The notes: generated from the sequence alone by a model not told the origin. Shown: positions 43,315 to 52,261, counted from the first letter of the stretch. The stretch: 64,000 nucleotides of DNA from Rummeliibacillus stabekisii (GCF_007988965.1 NZ_BJVD01000002.1:248001-312000), one strand, 5' to 3'. Translations and numbers: made by a program.

Positions 43315-43908
43315 TTATTTCTCTAAACTAGGAAAATTATTTTGAATAAATTCTCTTTCAAGTTCATCACTCAGTACATCATAAGCTTCACCAATATCTC
43401 CGCCTAATTTATCCCAAAGATAATTATGTTCTTTAACAATATGTGAAAAATTACCGTCTTTCCAATGCTCAGCAATTTTTAGAAGTGGAGTAATACTTTG
43501 TTTTATCCCCCCATCAGTTTTATTATTTTTTAGAATGACATAAATTTCATTAATATTTTCTTGTGTCATTGGGATGGCTCCCCATTTCTCTTCCGACCTT
43601 ACTTTTTGATGAGTCATTTGGTGCATAGCTTCAACAACTTCTTCTACTAAGGGTTTTTTAACCAAATTCAAGTGATAAGAAGAATCTTTAACTTTCGCTA
43701 CTTGATCTTCATCTATTTCTCTTATAATATCTTTCTCATTATTATCTTTAATGTTACTATGCTCATCTTCCTTTATGGATATGTTATCCACACTAACCAT
43801 TTGCGATTTTTTAACAGTATGGGATGATGTATTATTTGATAGAATAGCAACAAAAATTCCAAATGCTAAAACAATTACAACAAAAATACTAACGAATAGC
43901 TTTTTCAT
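43315..43908 (-). CDS. Exported protein with DUF6241-like C-terminal domain
   Basis: Product of 197 residues: N-terminal signal/anchor (3-25), Ser/Asp/Lys-rich linker (26-75), then a helical domain with VVEAMHQMTHQKVRSEEKWGAIPM-type start (90-113) and LWDKLGGDIGEAYDVLSDEL. This matches what I remember of DUF6241; function unknown. Ribosome site CAGGAGGT. Monocistronic. Confidence 0.7.
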   Translation of the reverse strand: MKKLFVSIFVVIVLAFGIFVAILSNNTSSHTVKKSQMVSVDNISIKEDEHSNIKDNNEKDIIREIDEDQVAKVKDSSYHLNLVKKPLVEEVVEAMHQMTHQKVRSEEKWGAIPMTQENINEIYVILKNNKTDGGIKQSITPLLKIAEHWKDGNFSHIVKEHNYLWDKLGGDIGEAYDVLSDELEREFIQNNFPSLEK

Positions 43909-44106
43909 TTTTTAAAATACCTCCTGAATTAAGAGTATTTTTAAATATACTAAAATCGTGTCCGATTGTTGAATACTAAGATAGTGATTACTGCACCCTC
44001 AGTTAAAGTCTGAATAAAGATATGTTAAGACAGAGAAAAATACCTTCGAATAATTATTGAAATTTAGGTGAAAATTAAAAGGATTAGTTTCGAAGGATGT
44101 GACATT

Positions 44107-44808
44107 GTGGACTTTTTTTATGGACAAGAATCTCTCTCTACAATTCAATGGGCACTAAGGGCAATTGTCGCCTTTTTCTTCTTATTTCTTATAGTCAAAA
44201 TAATGGGGTTACGTTCTATTTCCCAACTACGACTACTTGATTTTGCAATGGCCATATTAATAGGGAATGTCATTGCTCACCCATTATCAGATGAAGGGTT
44301 AGGATTAAAAGGTTCATTAGTTTCAATGTCTATTCTAGTCAGCCTTTATTTAATTTGTTTATATTTAATGAGTAAGTTTATCCCATTTAGAGAATTTGTT
44401 GCACCTCCGCCAGTCTCTCTTGTTAAGAATGGTGAAATTAATTTGAAGAATTTAAAAAAAGCAAGAATTTCAGTTGATGATGTTTTATCTGAAATGAGAA
44501 AACAAAGTATTGTAGATTTAAAAATGGTTGCCTTAGCTTTATGGGAACCAGATGGAGAGATTTCATTTTTTTTATCTCCAGAGCATCAACCTGTAACGAA
44601 ATCAGATATCAGTATTACACCTCAACCATTTTCATATCCACATGCAATTATTAAAGAGGGGAAGATTAATTATAAGATGTTAAATCATTCACCCTACAAT
44701 GAAGAAACCCTTAAAAACAATATAAAGACAACTTATAACGTTGAAATTAATGAAGTTTTACTCGCAACACTCGACCAAAATAATAAATTGCAAATTTTCC
44801 TTAAATAG
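44107..44808 (+). CDS. YetF-like DUF421 membrane protein
   Basis: Product of 233 residues: three N-terminal membrane helices (about 18-90) with VKIMGLRSISQLRLLDFAMAILIGNVIAHP, then two small cytoplasmic domains (ISVDDVLSEMRKQSIVDLKMV; NNKLQIFLK) as in YetF/YdfS proteins, some of which affect spore coat or membrane. Start GTG 44107 with AAGGATG upstream; another GTG in frame at 44068 is weaker. The exact start is uncertain. Confidence 0.85.
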   Translation: MDFFYGQESLSTIQWALRAIVAFFFLFLIVKIMGLRSISQLRLLDFAMAILIGNVIAHPLSDEGLGLKGSLVSMSILVSLYLICLYLMSKFIPFREFVAPPPVSLVKNGEINLKNLKKARISVDDVLSEMRKQSIVDLKMVALALWEPDGEISFFLSPEHQPVTKSDISITPQPFSYPHAIIKEGKINYKMLNHSPYNEETLKNNIKTTYNVEINEVLLATLDQNNKLQIFLK

Positions 44809-44833
44809 AGAATCCTTAGTTGGATTCTTTTTT
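44809..44833 (+). terminator. Terminator of the DUF421 gene
   Basis: 7-bp stem AGAATCC/GGATTCT with T6, immediately after the stop. Confidence 0.85.
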
Positions 44834-44965
44834 ATGTAACCAGCCTATTATATGGCCCGTTAATGAAAACGAGAGCTGATCCTTATTACAGAATCGCGCC
44901 CGATGGCTAAGTGGGTTTGTACCACCAGGTTATTAGTAATAGAACAAGAATAGTAATCAGAAAAA

Positions 44966-44999
44966 AAGAGCTACCTTCCTTGTGGAAAGTCGCCCTTTA
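44966..44999 (-). terminator. Probable terminator of the 269-residue lipoprotein gene
   Basis: Imperfect 11-bp stem around CCTTCC TTGT GGAAAG followed on the minus strand by CTCTTTTTTT. Nothing else recognisable in 44834-45027. Confidence 0.55.
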
Positions 45000-45027
45000 T
45001 TTAAAACACGACAATTGGCGTATTTTA

Positions 45028-45837
45028 TCAAGAACCTACAGTTGTTTTCAATATTTCAAATTTCCCTTGTTCATCCACGGTAAACATGACACTATTATTA
45101 CGACTATCCGTTCTTCCTAAGCTTTTTTTATGAGGGCTAGAATATATGATTTCAACAGCTATCTTATAAATGCCCTCCTTTAGCACGTGGCTCTTCTCGA
45201 AATCATCCACAATACTTTGAGCATTGGGAACAGTTTTACTATTTTTGTACGTATTGTAATAGTATCTAAAATTAATGACTCCTGTATAATTAGCATGTTC
45301 TCTAGGTTTACTATCTTTTAACATTTTCATTATGTTGTCAGTGTTTATTTTTTGTTCGCGTTTGAAATTTTCAATTAATTCCTTTTCTTGTTGTTCATCT
45401 ATATCTACACTCAAATAGTAATAGAATTTTGGAGTCTTTTTATTAAAGGAGAATTCACTTAATAAGTTATACTTTTTTGTTATCTTATCGGATTGTTTCA
45501 AAACATCACGATGTTGTTCTACATAAGCTCCTTTGAATATTTCTAGAAAAACATCACGACTTGTTTTTCCATCAATTTCAAGTGAGTTTTCGTTTACAGT
45601 TAAACTAGTAAAAGTTTGGTATGGTTTTCTTATTTCTACTTTGGTCTGTATATCAGAAATTCCAAACCCTTGACTAGTAGAAAGAATTTTAAAATCCTCA
45701 TTCTTTATCCCGTAGTTTTCGGATAAATAATCTCCTATAGGTTTTTCTACTAGTTTTGAATTTTTAACGCAACCACTTAATAGGACGAGTGGTATGCTCA
45801 GTAATAAGGTAAAAACAGTTACTTTTAGTTTCCTCAT
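45028..45837 (-). CDS. Lipoprotein of unknown function
   Basis: Product of 269 residues with signal peptide and lipobox LLSGC (lipid Cys near 23). The mature part alternates charged helices and strands (DYLSENYGIKNEDFKILSTSQGFGIS; YYYLSVDIDEQQEKELIENFKREQ) and ends in a beta-rich segment. Resembles DUF1672-like or other Bacillales lipoproteins, but I cannot assign a family. Ribosome site AAAGGGG. Codon use is more AT-rich than in the core genes. Confidence 0.75.
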   Translation of the reverse strand: MRKLKVTVFTLLLSIPLVLLSGCVKNSKLVEKPIGDYLSENYGIKNEDFKILSTSQGFGISDIQTKVEIRKPYQTFTSLTVNENSLEIDGKTSRDVFLEIFKGAYVEQHRDVLKQSDKITKKYNLLSEFSFNKKTPKFYYYLSVDIDEQQEKELIENFKREQKINTDNIMKMLKDSKPREHANYTGVINFRYYYNTYKNSKTVPNAQSIVDDFEKSHVLKEGIYKIAVEIIYSSPHKKSLGRTDSRNNSVMFTVDEQGKFEILKTTVGS

Positions 45838-46093
45838 TCACATTTCCCCTTTCCTATTATATACTTCATACAATCATCGTTGGGTTTTTGCCCATCCCCA
45901 AAAAACTTATGTTATCTTAATTAATTCTTTAATGGAAGGAAAGTTCCTTCTTCAACTAAACTGTCTCGTTAGTTTAAGTGTAACACTTCACATTGTATCG
46001 CCAAACCTTCTTGATGTTTTACTAAAGCTACACGTTAGTTGTATAAAGCTATTCTTGCGTAAAATAAACCTCCATGTTCTAATTTGAAACCAT
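45838..46093. other. Intergenic stretch without recognisable gene
   Basis: AT-rich spacer between two minus-strand lipoprotein genes. On the minus strand it holds two copies of AACTAACG (near 45972 and 46034), the second followed downstream by ACAGTTTAGTT-type sequence. Possibly an old mobile repeat; not assigned. Confidence 0.3.
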
Positions 46094-46137
46094 AAAAAAT
46101 GACTAAACCCTTTATACTCAAGGTTTAGTCATTTTTT
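46094..46137. terminator. Strong hairpin terminator downstream of the nuclease gene
   Basis: 16-bp stem (46094-46109 with 46122-46137) with A6 and T6 flanks, able to act on both strands; it lies 73 bp after the nuclease stop. Confidence 0.9.
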
Positions 46138-46209
46138 GGATAAAAATCGATAATGGCCTGTATTTATCTATCCTCTTTGAAACTTATTTTGTCTTCAATT
46201 CTTAGATGA

Positions 46210-47148
46210 TTATTCCCCTACCATACCATCATTATCTCGGTCATCCATATATGGGTATAACCAATGATTCCTTGTTATGGGCATACTATAACCTGCTGCT
46301 TTTGCTTCTTTAATCGTCACCTGTCCATCACCGTTTGTATCAACACTAGAAATATCGTTCTTTTTGTTTGAACGAGTTGTAGTTGAATTGGGCGTCTTAT
46401 TGCCAGTTAGACCGAGCGATTTGTTTACTTTATCAGGGTTTACATTGTTAAATTTATCAACGATTTTCTCACCCTTTATCGTATAGGTATACTGATAACT
46501 TGAGGGGATTTGTGTTTTCGTATTAGGATAGGTGATAATTGCTTCAAAGTTAGTAGCCCCGCCAGCTTTACGAATGGCATCTTCCATATATGCTTGATCA
46601 CCATGTCGGTTGAGTGTACTTTCTTGTGGAGTAATATTGTAAGCATTTGATACCCCTCCGAGAGAATCCGCAATGATATGTCCTTCATCTAAATCTGCTC
46701 TTTCAACACCTGGAACTTTTGCTTCATCAGGGTAGTATCTACCAGACGATGTTACTGGTTCGGTACGGTCATCTTGTAGAACAATTTTGTCGGCAATAAC
46801 ACGAACCAGTTGCCCATGCTCATTCGTAAATCCCCAATATTCACGATTTCCAAAACCAATGTCAACGACGACGTTTGATTTTCGATACCCAGAAAGATCA
46901 CCACCATCAACTTTAATAAGTTTATATCCTGAGAACAGTTTTTTATTTGGTTTAGTTGGTGTTTTCTTTGCTACTGTTTCACCAATAACCGAAGTGATAG
47001 TTTCATCTTTTTCACTATTTTTATTTGTATCAACTGTGTTTACTTCTTGTGAATTTGTTTCTTTATCTTTAATGGATGCACCTTCAGTACAACCAACTAT
47101 AAAGACGGTCGTTAAAAGTAATATTATGTAATTCATTTTCCTTTTCAT
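46210..47148 (-). CDS. Lipoprotein DNA/RNA nonspecific endonuclease with EF-hand and Excalibur-like tail
   Basis: Product of 312 residues. Lipobox FIVGC with Cys20; Thr/Lys/Asn-rich linker; beta-beta-alpha metal nuclease core 90-215 with ADLDEGHIIADSLGG (His157 as general base, in place of DRGH) and NAYNITPQ plus NRHGDQ; an EF-hand DTNGDGQVTIKEA (270-282); and a final Excalibur-like DRDNDG motif (303-308). Probably a surface-anchored, calcium-stimulated nuclease for DNA uptake or nutrient scavenging. Ribosome site AGGAG nine bases from ATG. Confidence 0.88.
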   Translation of the reverse strand: MKRKMNYIILLLTTVFIVGCTEGASIKDKETNSQEVNTVDTNKNSEKDETITSVIGETVAKKTPTKPNKKLFSGYKLIKVDGGDLSGYRKSNVVVDIGFGNREYWGFTNEHGQLVRVIADKIVLQDDRTEPVTSSGRYYPDEAKVPGVERADLDEGHIIADSLGGVSNAYNITPQESTLNRHGDQAYMEDAIRKAGGATNFEAIITYPNTKTQIPSSYQYTYTIKGEKIVDKFNNVNPDKVNKSLGLTGNKTPNSTTTRSNKKNDISSVDTNGDGQVTIKEAKAAGYSMPITRNHWLYPYMDDRDNDGMVGE

Positions 47149-47279
47149 GTTAGGACTCTCCTGTAATAGCTTTATAGTATTTGTTTCAAGATATACTTTA
47201 TCATAAATATATCCATTTACCTTATTGGTTTTAATTTATTAATAAATATATTTCTTTAAGAATTAAAATCTGAATAAGT

Positions 47280-47328
47280 AAAAAGAGGCCTGAAAAGTGA
47301 TTTGCCACTTTTTCGAGCCTCTTTTTCA
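47280..47328. terminator. Bidirectional terminator after tdh
   Basis: Long stem AAAAAGAGGC...GCCTCTTTTT with inner AAAAGTG/CACTTTT, A and T flanks. Confidence 0.9.
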
Positions 47329-47367
47329 TATAGGATTAGCATTTTAAAATGCTGCTCCTTGCCTAGT

Positions 47368-48306
47368 CTATTTTAGTTTTTCTTTTAATACATTTAACAT
47401 ATCGATTGTCATTGCGTCTAAATCAAATTTTGCTTTAAAGCCCCATTCTTCTTTTGCCGCTGTTGGATCAATCGAATTCGGCCAGCTGTCTGCAATTGCT
47501 TGGCGTACAGGATCCACTTTATAATCCATTGTAAATTCTGGCATTACTTTGCGGATGGAAGCTGCAATTTCTTCTGGTTCAAAGCTCATCGCTGTTACAT
47601 TGAATGCATTACGGTGAATGAGTTTTTCTGGATTTGCTTCCATTAAGTCAACGATTGCTTGCAATGCATCAGGCATATACATCATGTCCATATATGAACC
47701 TTGTGCGATATAAGAAGTATATTTTCCTTCTTGTACAGCTTTATAATAAATATCCACCGCATAGTCTGTTGTACCGCCGCCTGGAGGAGTCACATTGGAG
47801 ATCAATCCAGGGAAACGAACGCCGCGCGTATCTAAGCCGAAACGTGTGAAATAATAATCGCAAAGAAGTTCACCCGCTACTTTATTTACGCCGTACATAG
47901 TAGTCGGACGTTGTAATGTGTCTTGAGGCGTATTATTTTTCGGTGTTGATGGGCCAAACGCGCCGATAGAACTTGGTGTAAAGAATTGCATATTTAATTC
48001 GCGTGCTACTTCAAGAGCATTCACAAGGCCGCCCATGTTTAAATTCCAAGCGAACAATGGTCTTTCTTCAGCTGTTGCTGACAACAACGCTGCCATATGC
48101 ATGATTGTATCTGCTTCAAAATTCTTCGCTAATTCATGCATGCGCTTTGCATCAGTTACGTCTAATTTTTCAAATGGTCCTGCTTGGTTGGCACTCTCTT
48201 TTATATCTGTAGCTAGTACATTTTCGGTACCATATTCTTTTCTTAGCTTCGCCACTAATTCTGAACCGATTTGGCCAGACGCGCCTGTTATCATTATTTT
48301 TTTCAT
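47368..48306 (-). CDS. tdh: L-threonine 3-dehydrogenase, SDR type
   Basis: NAD-dependent extended SDR of 312 residues: [10 protein letters not shown] (8-17), [15 protein letters not shown] (69-83), catalytic YGVNK (Tyr138, Lys142), and [16 protein letters not shown] typical of the SDR-type threonine dehydrogenase. It oxidises L-threonine to 2-amino-3-ketobutyrate, the substrate of Kbl encoded at 52262-53461. In many Bacilli tdh and kbl are adjacent; here 4 kb separates them. No strong ribosome site is obvious beyond GAGGGAGG. Confidence 0.9.
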   Translation of the reverse strand: MKKIMITGASGQIGSELVAKLRKEYGTENVLATDIKESANQAGPFEKLDVTDAKRMHELAKNFEADTIMHMAALLSATAEERPLFAWNLNMGGLVNALEVARELNMQFFTPSSIGAFGPSTPKNNTPQDTLQRPTTMYGVNKVAGELLCDYYFTRFGLDTRGVRFPGLISNVTPPGGGTTDYAVDIYYKAVQEGKYTSYIAQGSYMDMMYMPDALQAIVDLMEANPEKLIHRNAFNVTAMSFEPEEIAASIRKVMPEFTMDYKVDPVRQAIADSWPNSIDPTAAKEEWGFKAKFDLDAMTIDMLNVLKEKLK

Positions 48307-48373
48307 TGTATAATCCTCCCTCTATTACATACAATTGTTTTTTCTGACAGTACATTTTCTCTTCCTGAAAACA

Positions 48374-48396
48374 TTTGTACTCTCACAGTGTACAAA
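48374..48396. promoter_or_regulatory. Palindrome in the tdh divergent region (operator-like)
   Basis: TTTGTAC and GTACAAA separated by nine bases, a 23-bp dyad about 68 bases upstream of tdh and 150 upstream of the divergent gene. Possible repressor site; the regulator is unknown. Confidence 0.45.
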
Positions 48397-48545
48397 CTAA
48401 TCCCTTAATACCTATTATTTAAAGTGTTTTTTCGGATTTATTATATACTGTATTTCTAGAAAGCACAACTAGTGCTCATCTACTGATTTTGTCTGAGACT
48501 TTTTCTGAATTTTCATTTATACTAAACGAAAAAAGGAGTGAACGA

Positions 48546-49181
48546 ATGGAATTAGTAAAATTAACGCTCATTTATTTATTTGCTATCCTAGCATGCTCTT
48601 TTCTACTTTTAATGGATATCCCTACATGGCTAATCGTTATTTTGCTTATCTTATATGTATTTATGTTTACACTTTATCCCCACTTCAATGCACTATGGTG
48701 GACAAACAATCTTAAAAAAATCGACCGCTTCCTTAAAAGAAACAAGCAAAAAGCATTGTTTGCCTATCCATACGCCATCGCCCATGAATCCTTAGCAGAA
48801 CAAAAAGACGCGCTTCAACGAATAATTTCCACCCATCAACAGCCTTATATCAAACATAATTACGCATGCTTGCTTGCCCTACTAGAAGAACATTACGATC
48901 AAGCGCTGACTGAAGCAAAACAAATTCAGAAAGAGCCTTATCAAAGCTATATGATTGCCCACAGCGAGGCCCTGCTTGGAAATATCGAGAACGCACGTGA
49001 AATGATGCCGCAGTTAACTGAAAAGTGGATGGTGCCGTCGATTGAAAGTTTGATTTCTTATAAAGAAGCTAATCAGGAGGAATTTGGCCAGCATTCTTCG
49101 CTAGCTATAAAAAAAGCAAGAGGCGTGCAAAAGTATTTGCTGTATTACAGCTTTTCACACATGGAAAAAAAGAATAATTGA
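48546..49181 (+). CDS. Two-helix membrane protein with TPR-like cytoplasmic domain
   Basis: Product of 211 residues: two membrane helices (about 6-46), then helical pairs with alternating small residues and conserved HNYACLLALLEEHYDQALTEAKQI-like pattern (near 105-130), reminiscent of tetratricopeptide repeats. Function unknown. Start after AAAGGAG; the frame is open to 48489. Its stop lies at the edge of the 21-bp repeat array. Confidence 0.75.
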   Translation: MELVKLTLIYLFAILACSFLLLMDIPTWLIVILLILYVFMFTLYPHFNALWWTNNLKKIDRFLKRNKQKALFAYPYAIAHESLAEQKDALQRIISTHQQPYIKHNYACLLALLEEHYDQALTEAKQIQKEPYQSYMIAHSEALLGNIENAREMMPQLTEKWMVPSIESLISYKEANQEEFGQHSSLAIKKARGVQKYLLYYSFSHMEKKNN

Positions 49182-49185
49182 TTTG

Positions 49186-49405
49186 GGTCACTCACGGCTA
49201 GTTTCGGGTCACTCGACTGGTTATTTAAGTCACTCAGAGATCCATTCGGGTCACTCATTCCATTTTAGGTCGCTCACTCTTGAATTCAGCTCACTCGACC
49301 GATTATTTAGGACACTCATGCCCGGATTCGGACCACTCGACTGGTTATTTGAGTCACTTAGTACTACATTTGGGTCACTCGGGTTCGATTCGGGGCACTC
49401 ACGCC
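49186..49405. repeat. Array of eleven degenerate 21-bp repeats
   Basis: GGTCACTC-like cores begin at 49186, 49207, 49228, 49249, 49268, 49289, 49310, 49331, 49352, 49373 and 49393: period 21 with two slips of 1-2 bp. Consensus core GGTCACTC followed by GA-TGGTTATTT or CA-CCCGGATTC types. It fills the space between convergent genes and touches the yolD-like stop. A 21-bp period keeps an open frame, but the sequence does not look coding. A two-unit copy is at 32512-32551. Confidence 0.88.
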
Positions 49406-49737
49406 AATATCTCCAAATGAATAATACAGTCCACATCCACCCAATGATTTTTAGAGAATGCATGTTGATCTTGTATTAACAGTTTTTTCTTTTCACTGTT
49501 AAGGTCGGCAATGATGCCTGTAAAGCTACGGCTCGTTTTATCATGCCATACTTCTACGATTACTTCTTTTTTGCTGTAGTATGCTTGTAGTACTTCCTCT
49601 TCTAACGCCTGCAGTGTCCATTCGTCATATGCAGGTTTTTTGATTTGCTTTAATTCACTTTGCCAGTTTTTCAAACGTTGGACGTGTTCTGGCAGCATCA
49701 TAGCCGTCCACTTGATATTCCCTCGGTCGCGTAGCAC
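49399..49737 (-). CDS. YolD-like protein
   Basis: Product of about 112 residues from GTG 49737 (AAGGAG ten bases upstream); an ATG at 49770 is possible. LRDRGNIKWTAMMLPEHVQRL is the YolD signature. YolD-like proteins are encoded beside UvrX/YqjW-type Y-family polymerases and are suggested to be their accessory factors. It follows the polymerase gene by 60 bp, so it is in the same LexA-controlled transcript. Confidence 0.85.
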   Translation of the reverse strand: MLRDRGNIKWTAMMLPEHVQRLKNWQSELKQIKKPAYDEWTLQALEEEVLQAYYSKKEVIVEVWHDKTSRSFTGIIADLNSEKKKLLIQDQHAFSKNHWVDVDCIIHLEILA

Positions 49738-49797
49738 TAACACACATCTCCTTTTTATCCCGTCTCGCATTAATAAGCTGTAAAATCCTCTCAGACT

Positions 49798-51057
49798 TTA
49801 GCGCTTGTGCCCTCCAAGCAATCCGTCGCGTCCAATCGCAGTACCTGCCTCTGTATACGAAACGGCGCGAAGTATAGCTGTCGAACCGTAATGTGCACGA
49901 AGGTGATCCATCGCGGCGCCGAGCTTGCGGCGTTTCCAGCGTTTTGTATCAAAGAGGCTAAGCTGCAGTGACTGTTCTGATTCTAATTTTGATATGCTAA
50001 TGCTGATTTGTCGCACAGGACGTTCGTTGTAATGCTCTTCAAAAAGCTGCAGGCATACACGATAAATCGCCATTGTATCATTGGTCGCTTCATCAATCGT
50101 TTTTGCGCGTTGGAAGCCTCCGCCAAAAGCATCGCGGCTATACGATATGCCCAATGTAATGGTGCGGCCCACTTTATAAGCTTCCCTTGCCCGCCTGGCT
50201 ACATCCTCGCACATCTCAAGCAACACGATGAAGATTTCCTTTTTCGTATGGTAATCGCGTTTTAATATCTGGCTTTTGCCGAAACTGATTTGGCCTTCGA
50301 CAATTGGTGCTTCTCCTACGGTAGATAAATCAATCCCCCATGCATGGTGGTAAAGCTGGTTGCCCATAATGCCGAACTTCTCTTCGAGTGCAGATAAATC
50401 GGCATTTGCTAAATCGCCCACTGAAAAAATACCCATGTGGTTTAGCGTTCGTTCGGTGCGGCGTCCAATTCCCCACATTTCAGACAGCGGCATAACAGGC
50501 CATAGCTTTTTCTCAACGTCCTCAAAGTCCCACTTTGCAAAACCTGTTTTTTTCGCTTCTAAATCGAGTGCAAGCTTTGCTAGAAGCATGTTAGGTCCCA
50601 TACCGACAGTACTTGGAATCTCAAATTGCTTGTAAAGCTCATCCTGAATGGCACGCGCTGTTTGTTCTGGATCCCCCCATAGCTTCTCCGTGCCTGTTAA
50701 ATCAATAAAGCTTTCATCAATACTGTAAACATGAATCGCTTCGCTCGGTACATAGCTCGTAAATAACTTAGTGATTTCAACAGACATACGCACAAAGTAC
50801 TCCATCTTTGCTTCAAATACATGGATATCGGGGTGCTTCGGAATTTCAAATAACCGAGTGCCCGTTTTTATTTGGAAACGTTTTTTCGCAATGGGAGATG
50901 CAGAAAGCACGATGCTGCTTTGCTGCTCCAAATTACCAACAACGGCAACCGCTTCATTCAGCACATTCAAACCAGCGAGTGTCGCCATGCAGCTCGCATA
51001 AAAACATCGCATATCTATACACATAATCGATTTATTTGGCATATTTTCATACAGCAC
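49798..51057 (-). CDS. Y-family DNA polymerase (UvrX/YqjW type)
   Basis: Product of about 419 residues. CIDMRCFYASC (13-23) with catalytic Asp14, YSIDESFIDL with Asp114-Glu115, helix-hairpin-helix near 190-230, and a C-terminal beta-clamp motif QLSLF (365-369). Error-prone bypass of DNA damage. GTG 51057 follows GGAGGGAG; longer frames run through the LexA box and are rejected. Induced by SOS as judged by the operator. The small partner YolD-like gene follows. Confidence 0.9.
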   Translation of the reverse strand: MLYENMPNKSIMCIDMRCFYASCMATLAGLNVLNEAVAVVGNLEQQSSIVLSASPIAKKRFQIKTGTRLFEIPKHPDIHVFEAKMEYFVRMSVEITKLFTSYVPSEAIHVYSIDESFIDLTGTEKLWGDPEQTARAIQDELYKQFEIPSTVGMGPNMLLAKLALDLEAKKTGFAKWDFEDVEKKLWPVMPLSEMWGIGRRTERTLNHMGIFSVGDLANADLSALEEKFGIMGNQLYHHAWGIDLSTVGEAPIVEGQISFGKSQILKRDYHTKKEIFIVLLEMCEDVARRAREAYKVGRTITLGISYSRDAFGGGFQRAKTIDEATNDTMAIYRVCLQLFEEHYNERPVRQISISISKLESEQSLQLSLFDTKRWKRRKLGAAMDHLRAHYGSTAILRAVSYTEAGTAIGRDGLLGGHKR

Positions 51058-51080
51058 AGCGAACTCCCTCCATTCAATAA

Positions 51081-51094
51081 AGAACATTTGTTCT
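51081..51094 (-). promoter_or_regulatory. LexA (DinR) box
   Basis: AGAACAAATGTTCT on the minus strand, fitting the Bacillus SOS box core GAAC-N4-GTTC exactly, 24 bases upstream of the polymerase start. Confidence 0.92.
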
Positions 51095-51273
51095 AATTCT
51101 AAAATGAGACAAGTGAGATGACAAGTCATAAAGAGCATTTACCAAAATGTAACGTTTTATTTTCTAGATAAAAATAACGAGAGAGGAATGTAGAAAGGGT
51201 TTGTGGATATATTATATTCACTGAAAGGATGGATATACGTTTATATCCAAAGAGGCAGGTTTTAACAATAAGT

Positions 51274-51305
51274 AAAAAAGCGAGAGAAATAGCTTCTCTC
51301 GCTTT
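51274..51305 (-). terminator. Terminator of the nitrilase-family gene
   Basis: 12-bp stem (51277-51288 with 51294-51305) and T run on the minus strand; the 51095-51273 spacer shows no gene. Confidence 0.85.
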
Positions 51306-51307
51306 AA

Positions 51308-52096
51308 TCACAATAGAATATCCTTGTATAAATCAGGCCGCCGGTCATCATAGACAGGAATTTGATCTCGCACTTTATCGACATTAGAGAAGTCCACGTC
51401 AATAACAGCAAGCTCTTCATCCTCGTTCCCCGTCCACAATACTTCACCCCAAGGCCCAATAATCATGGACTGTCCATTGAAGTTTTCTTTCTTATTGCTA
51501 ATACGGTTAACAGCTATAACAAAGCATTGATTTTCAATGGCTCTTGCTTGGAGTAACAATTTCCAATGATCAATTCTTGGTGTCGGCCATTGTGCTACAA
51601 CGAACAACGCCTTTGATCCATTTAATGTATGAAGGCGCAGCCATTCTGGAAAACGGATATCATAGCAAATAACGCCCGCCGCCTGCAAGTCGCCTAAAGC
51701 AAAGTTGTTCTTTTCGCTTCCCGCGGATAAATGCAAATGTTCATCCATGAGGCTGAAAAGATGGACTTTATCATATTCTCCTACTAGTTTGCCCTCTTTA
51801 TCGACAACATACATCGTATTGTAGAAATGATTATCTCTCTTTGTTGCTACAGAGCCACCGACAATATCGATGCGAAGTTCTGCAGCTAAGTCCTGCAAGA
51901 ATTTCTTAGTTCTTTCCCCATGATCATCCGCTAATTCATTTAACTTTTTCAGCGCATAACCTGTATTCCACATTTCAGGCAAGACAACAAGCTTGGCTCC
52001 TTTACTAGCACTTTCGCGAATGAACTGTTCAGCTCTTTTAAAGTTCTTTTCCACATCACCAAATGCTACATTTAACTGAATGCATCCTATCTTCAT
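51308..52096 (-). CDS. Carbon-nitrogen hydrolase (nitrilase family, omega-amidase-like)
   Basis: Product of 262 residues with the Glu41-Lys109-Cys143 triad (VVLPEMWNTGYAL, YDKVHLF, VICYDIRFPE). Similar to YkrU/MtnU-type omega-amidases acting on ketoglutaramate-like compounds; the lack of methionine-salvage neighbours leaves the substrate open. Start at ATG 52096 behind CGGAGGT; an upstream ATG at 52144 has no site. Confidence 0.88.
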   Translation of the reverse strand: MKIGCIQLNVAFGDVEKNFKRAEQFIRESASKGAKLVVLPEMWNTGYALKKLNELADDHGERTKKFLQDLAAELRIDIVGGSVATKRDNHFYNTMYVVDKEGKLVGEYDKVHLFSLMDEHLHLSAGSEKNNFALGDLQAAGVICYDIRFPEWLRLHTLNGSKALFVVAQWPTPRIDHWKLLLQARAIENQCFVIAVNRISNKKENFNGQSMIIGPWGEVLWTGNEDEELAVIDVDFSNVDKVRDQIPVYDDRRPDLYKDILL

Positions 52097-52225
52097 GTTT
52101 GCGTACCTCCGTTTGAACTTTTCGCCCCCATAGTAAACTTTCAATTCTGAAAAATATACATATTATTCTATCTTTTCTGAATCAAAAAGTATATAAAAAC
52201 GAGATACTAGACAGTCCTTTAACAT

Positions 52226-52254
52226 AAAAAAATCCCGCCATAATGGCGAGATTT
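52226..52254 (-). terminator. kbl terminator
   Basis: Stem AATCTCGCCA/TGGCGGGATT (one G-U) followed by TTTTTTT on the minus strand. Confidence 0.85.
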
Positions 52255-52261
52255 TAGGATA

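Noticed and set aside
31000-47300. Prophage or integrative element
   Set aside because: The region is accessory in feel, but no integrase, transposase, phage structural genes or attachment repeats were seen.
49186-49405. CRISPR array
   Set aside because: Repeat and spacer cannot be separated: the whole 21-bp unit is degenerate, with no unique 30-bp spacers and no cas genes.
49183-49479. Plus-strand 98-codon ORF across the 21-bp repeat array
   Set aside because: The frame is kept open by the 21-bp period; it has no ribosome site and repeats of this kind also occur in another noncoding gap.
51095-51138. Y-family polymerase starting at 51138
   Set aside because: The coding region would include the LexA box and there is no ribosome site; GTG 51057 is preceded by GGAGGGAG.
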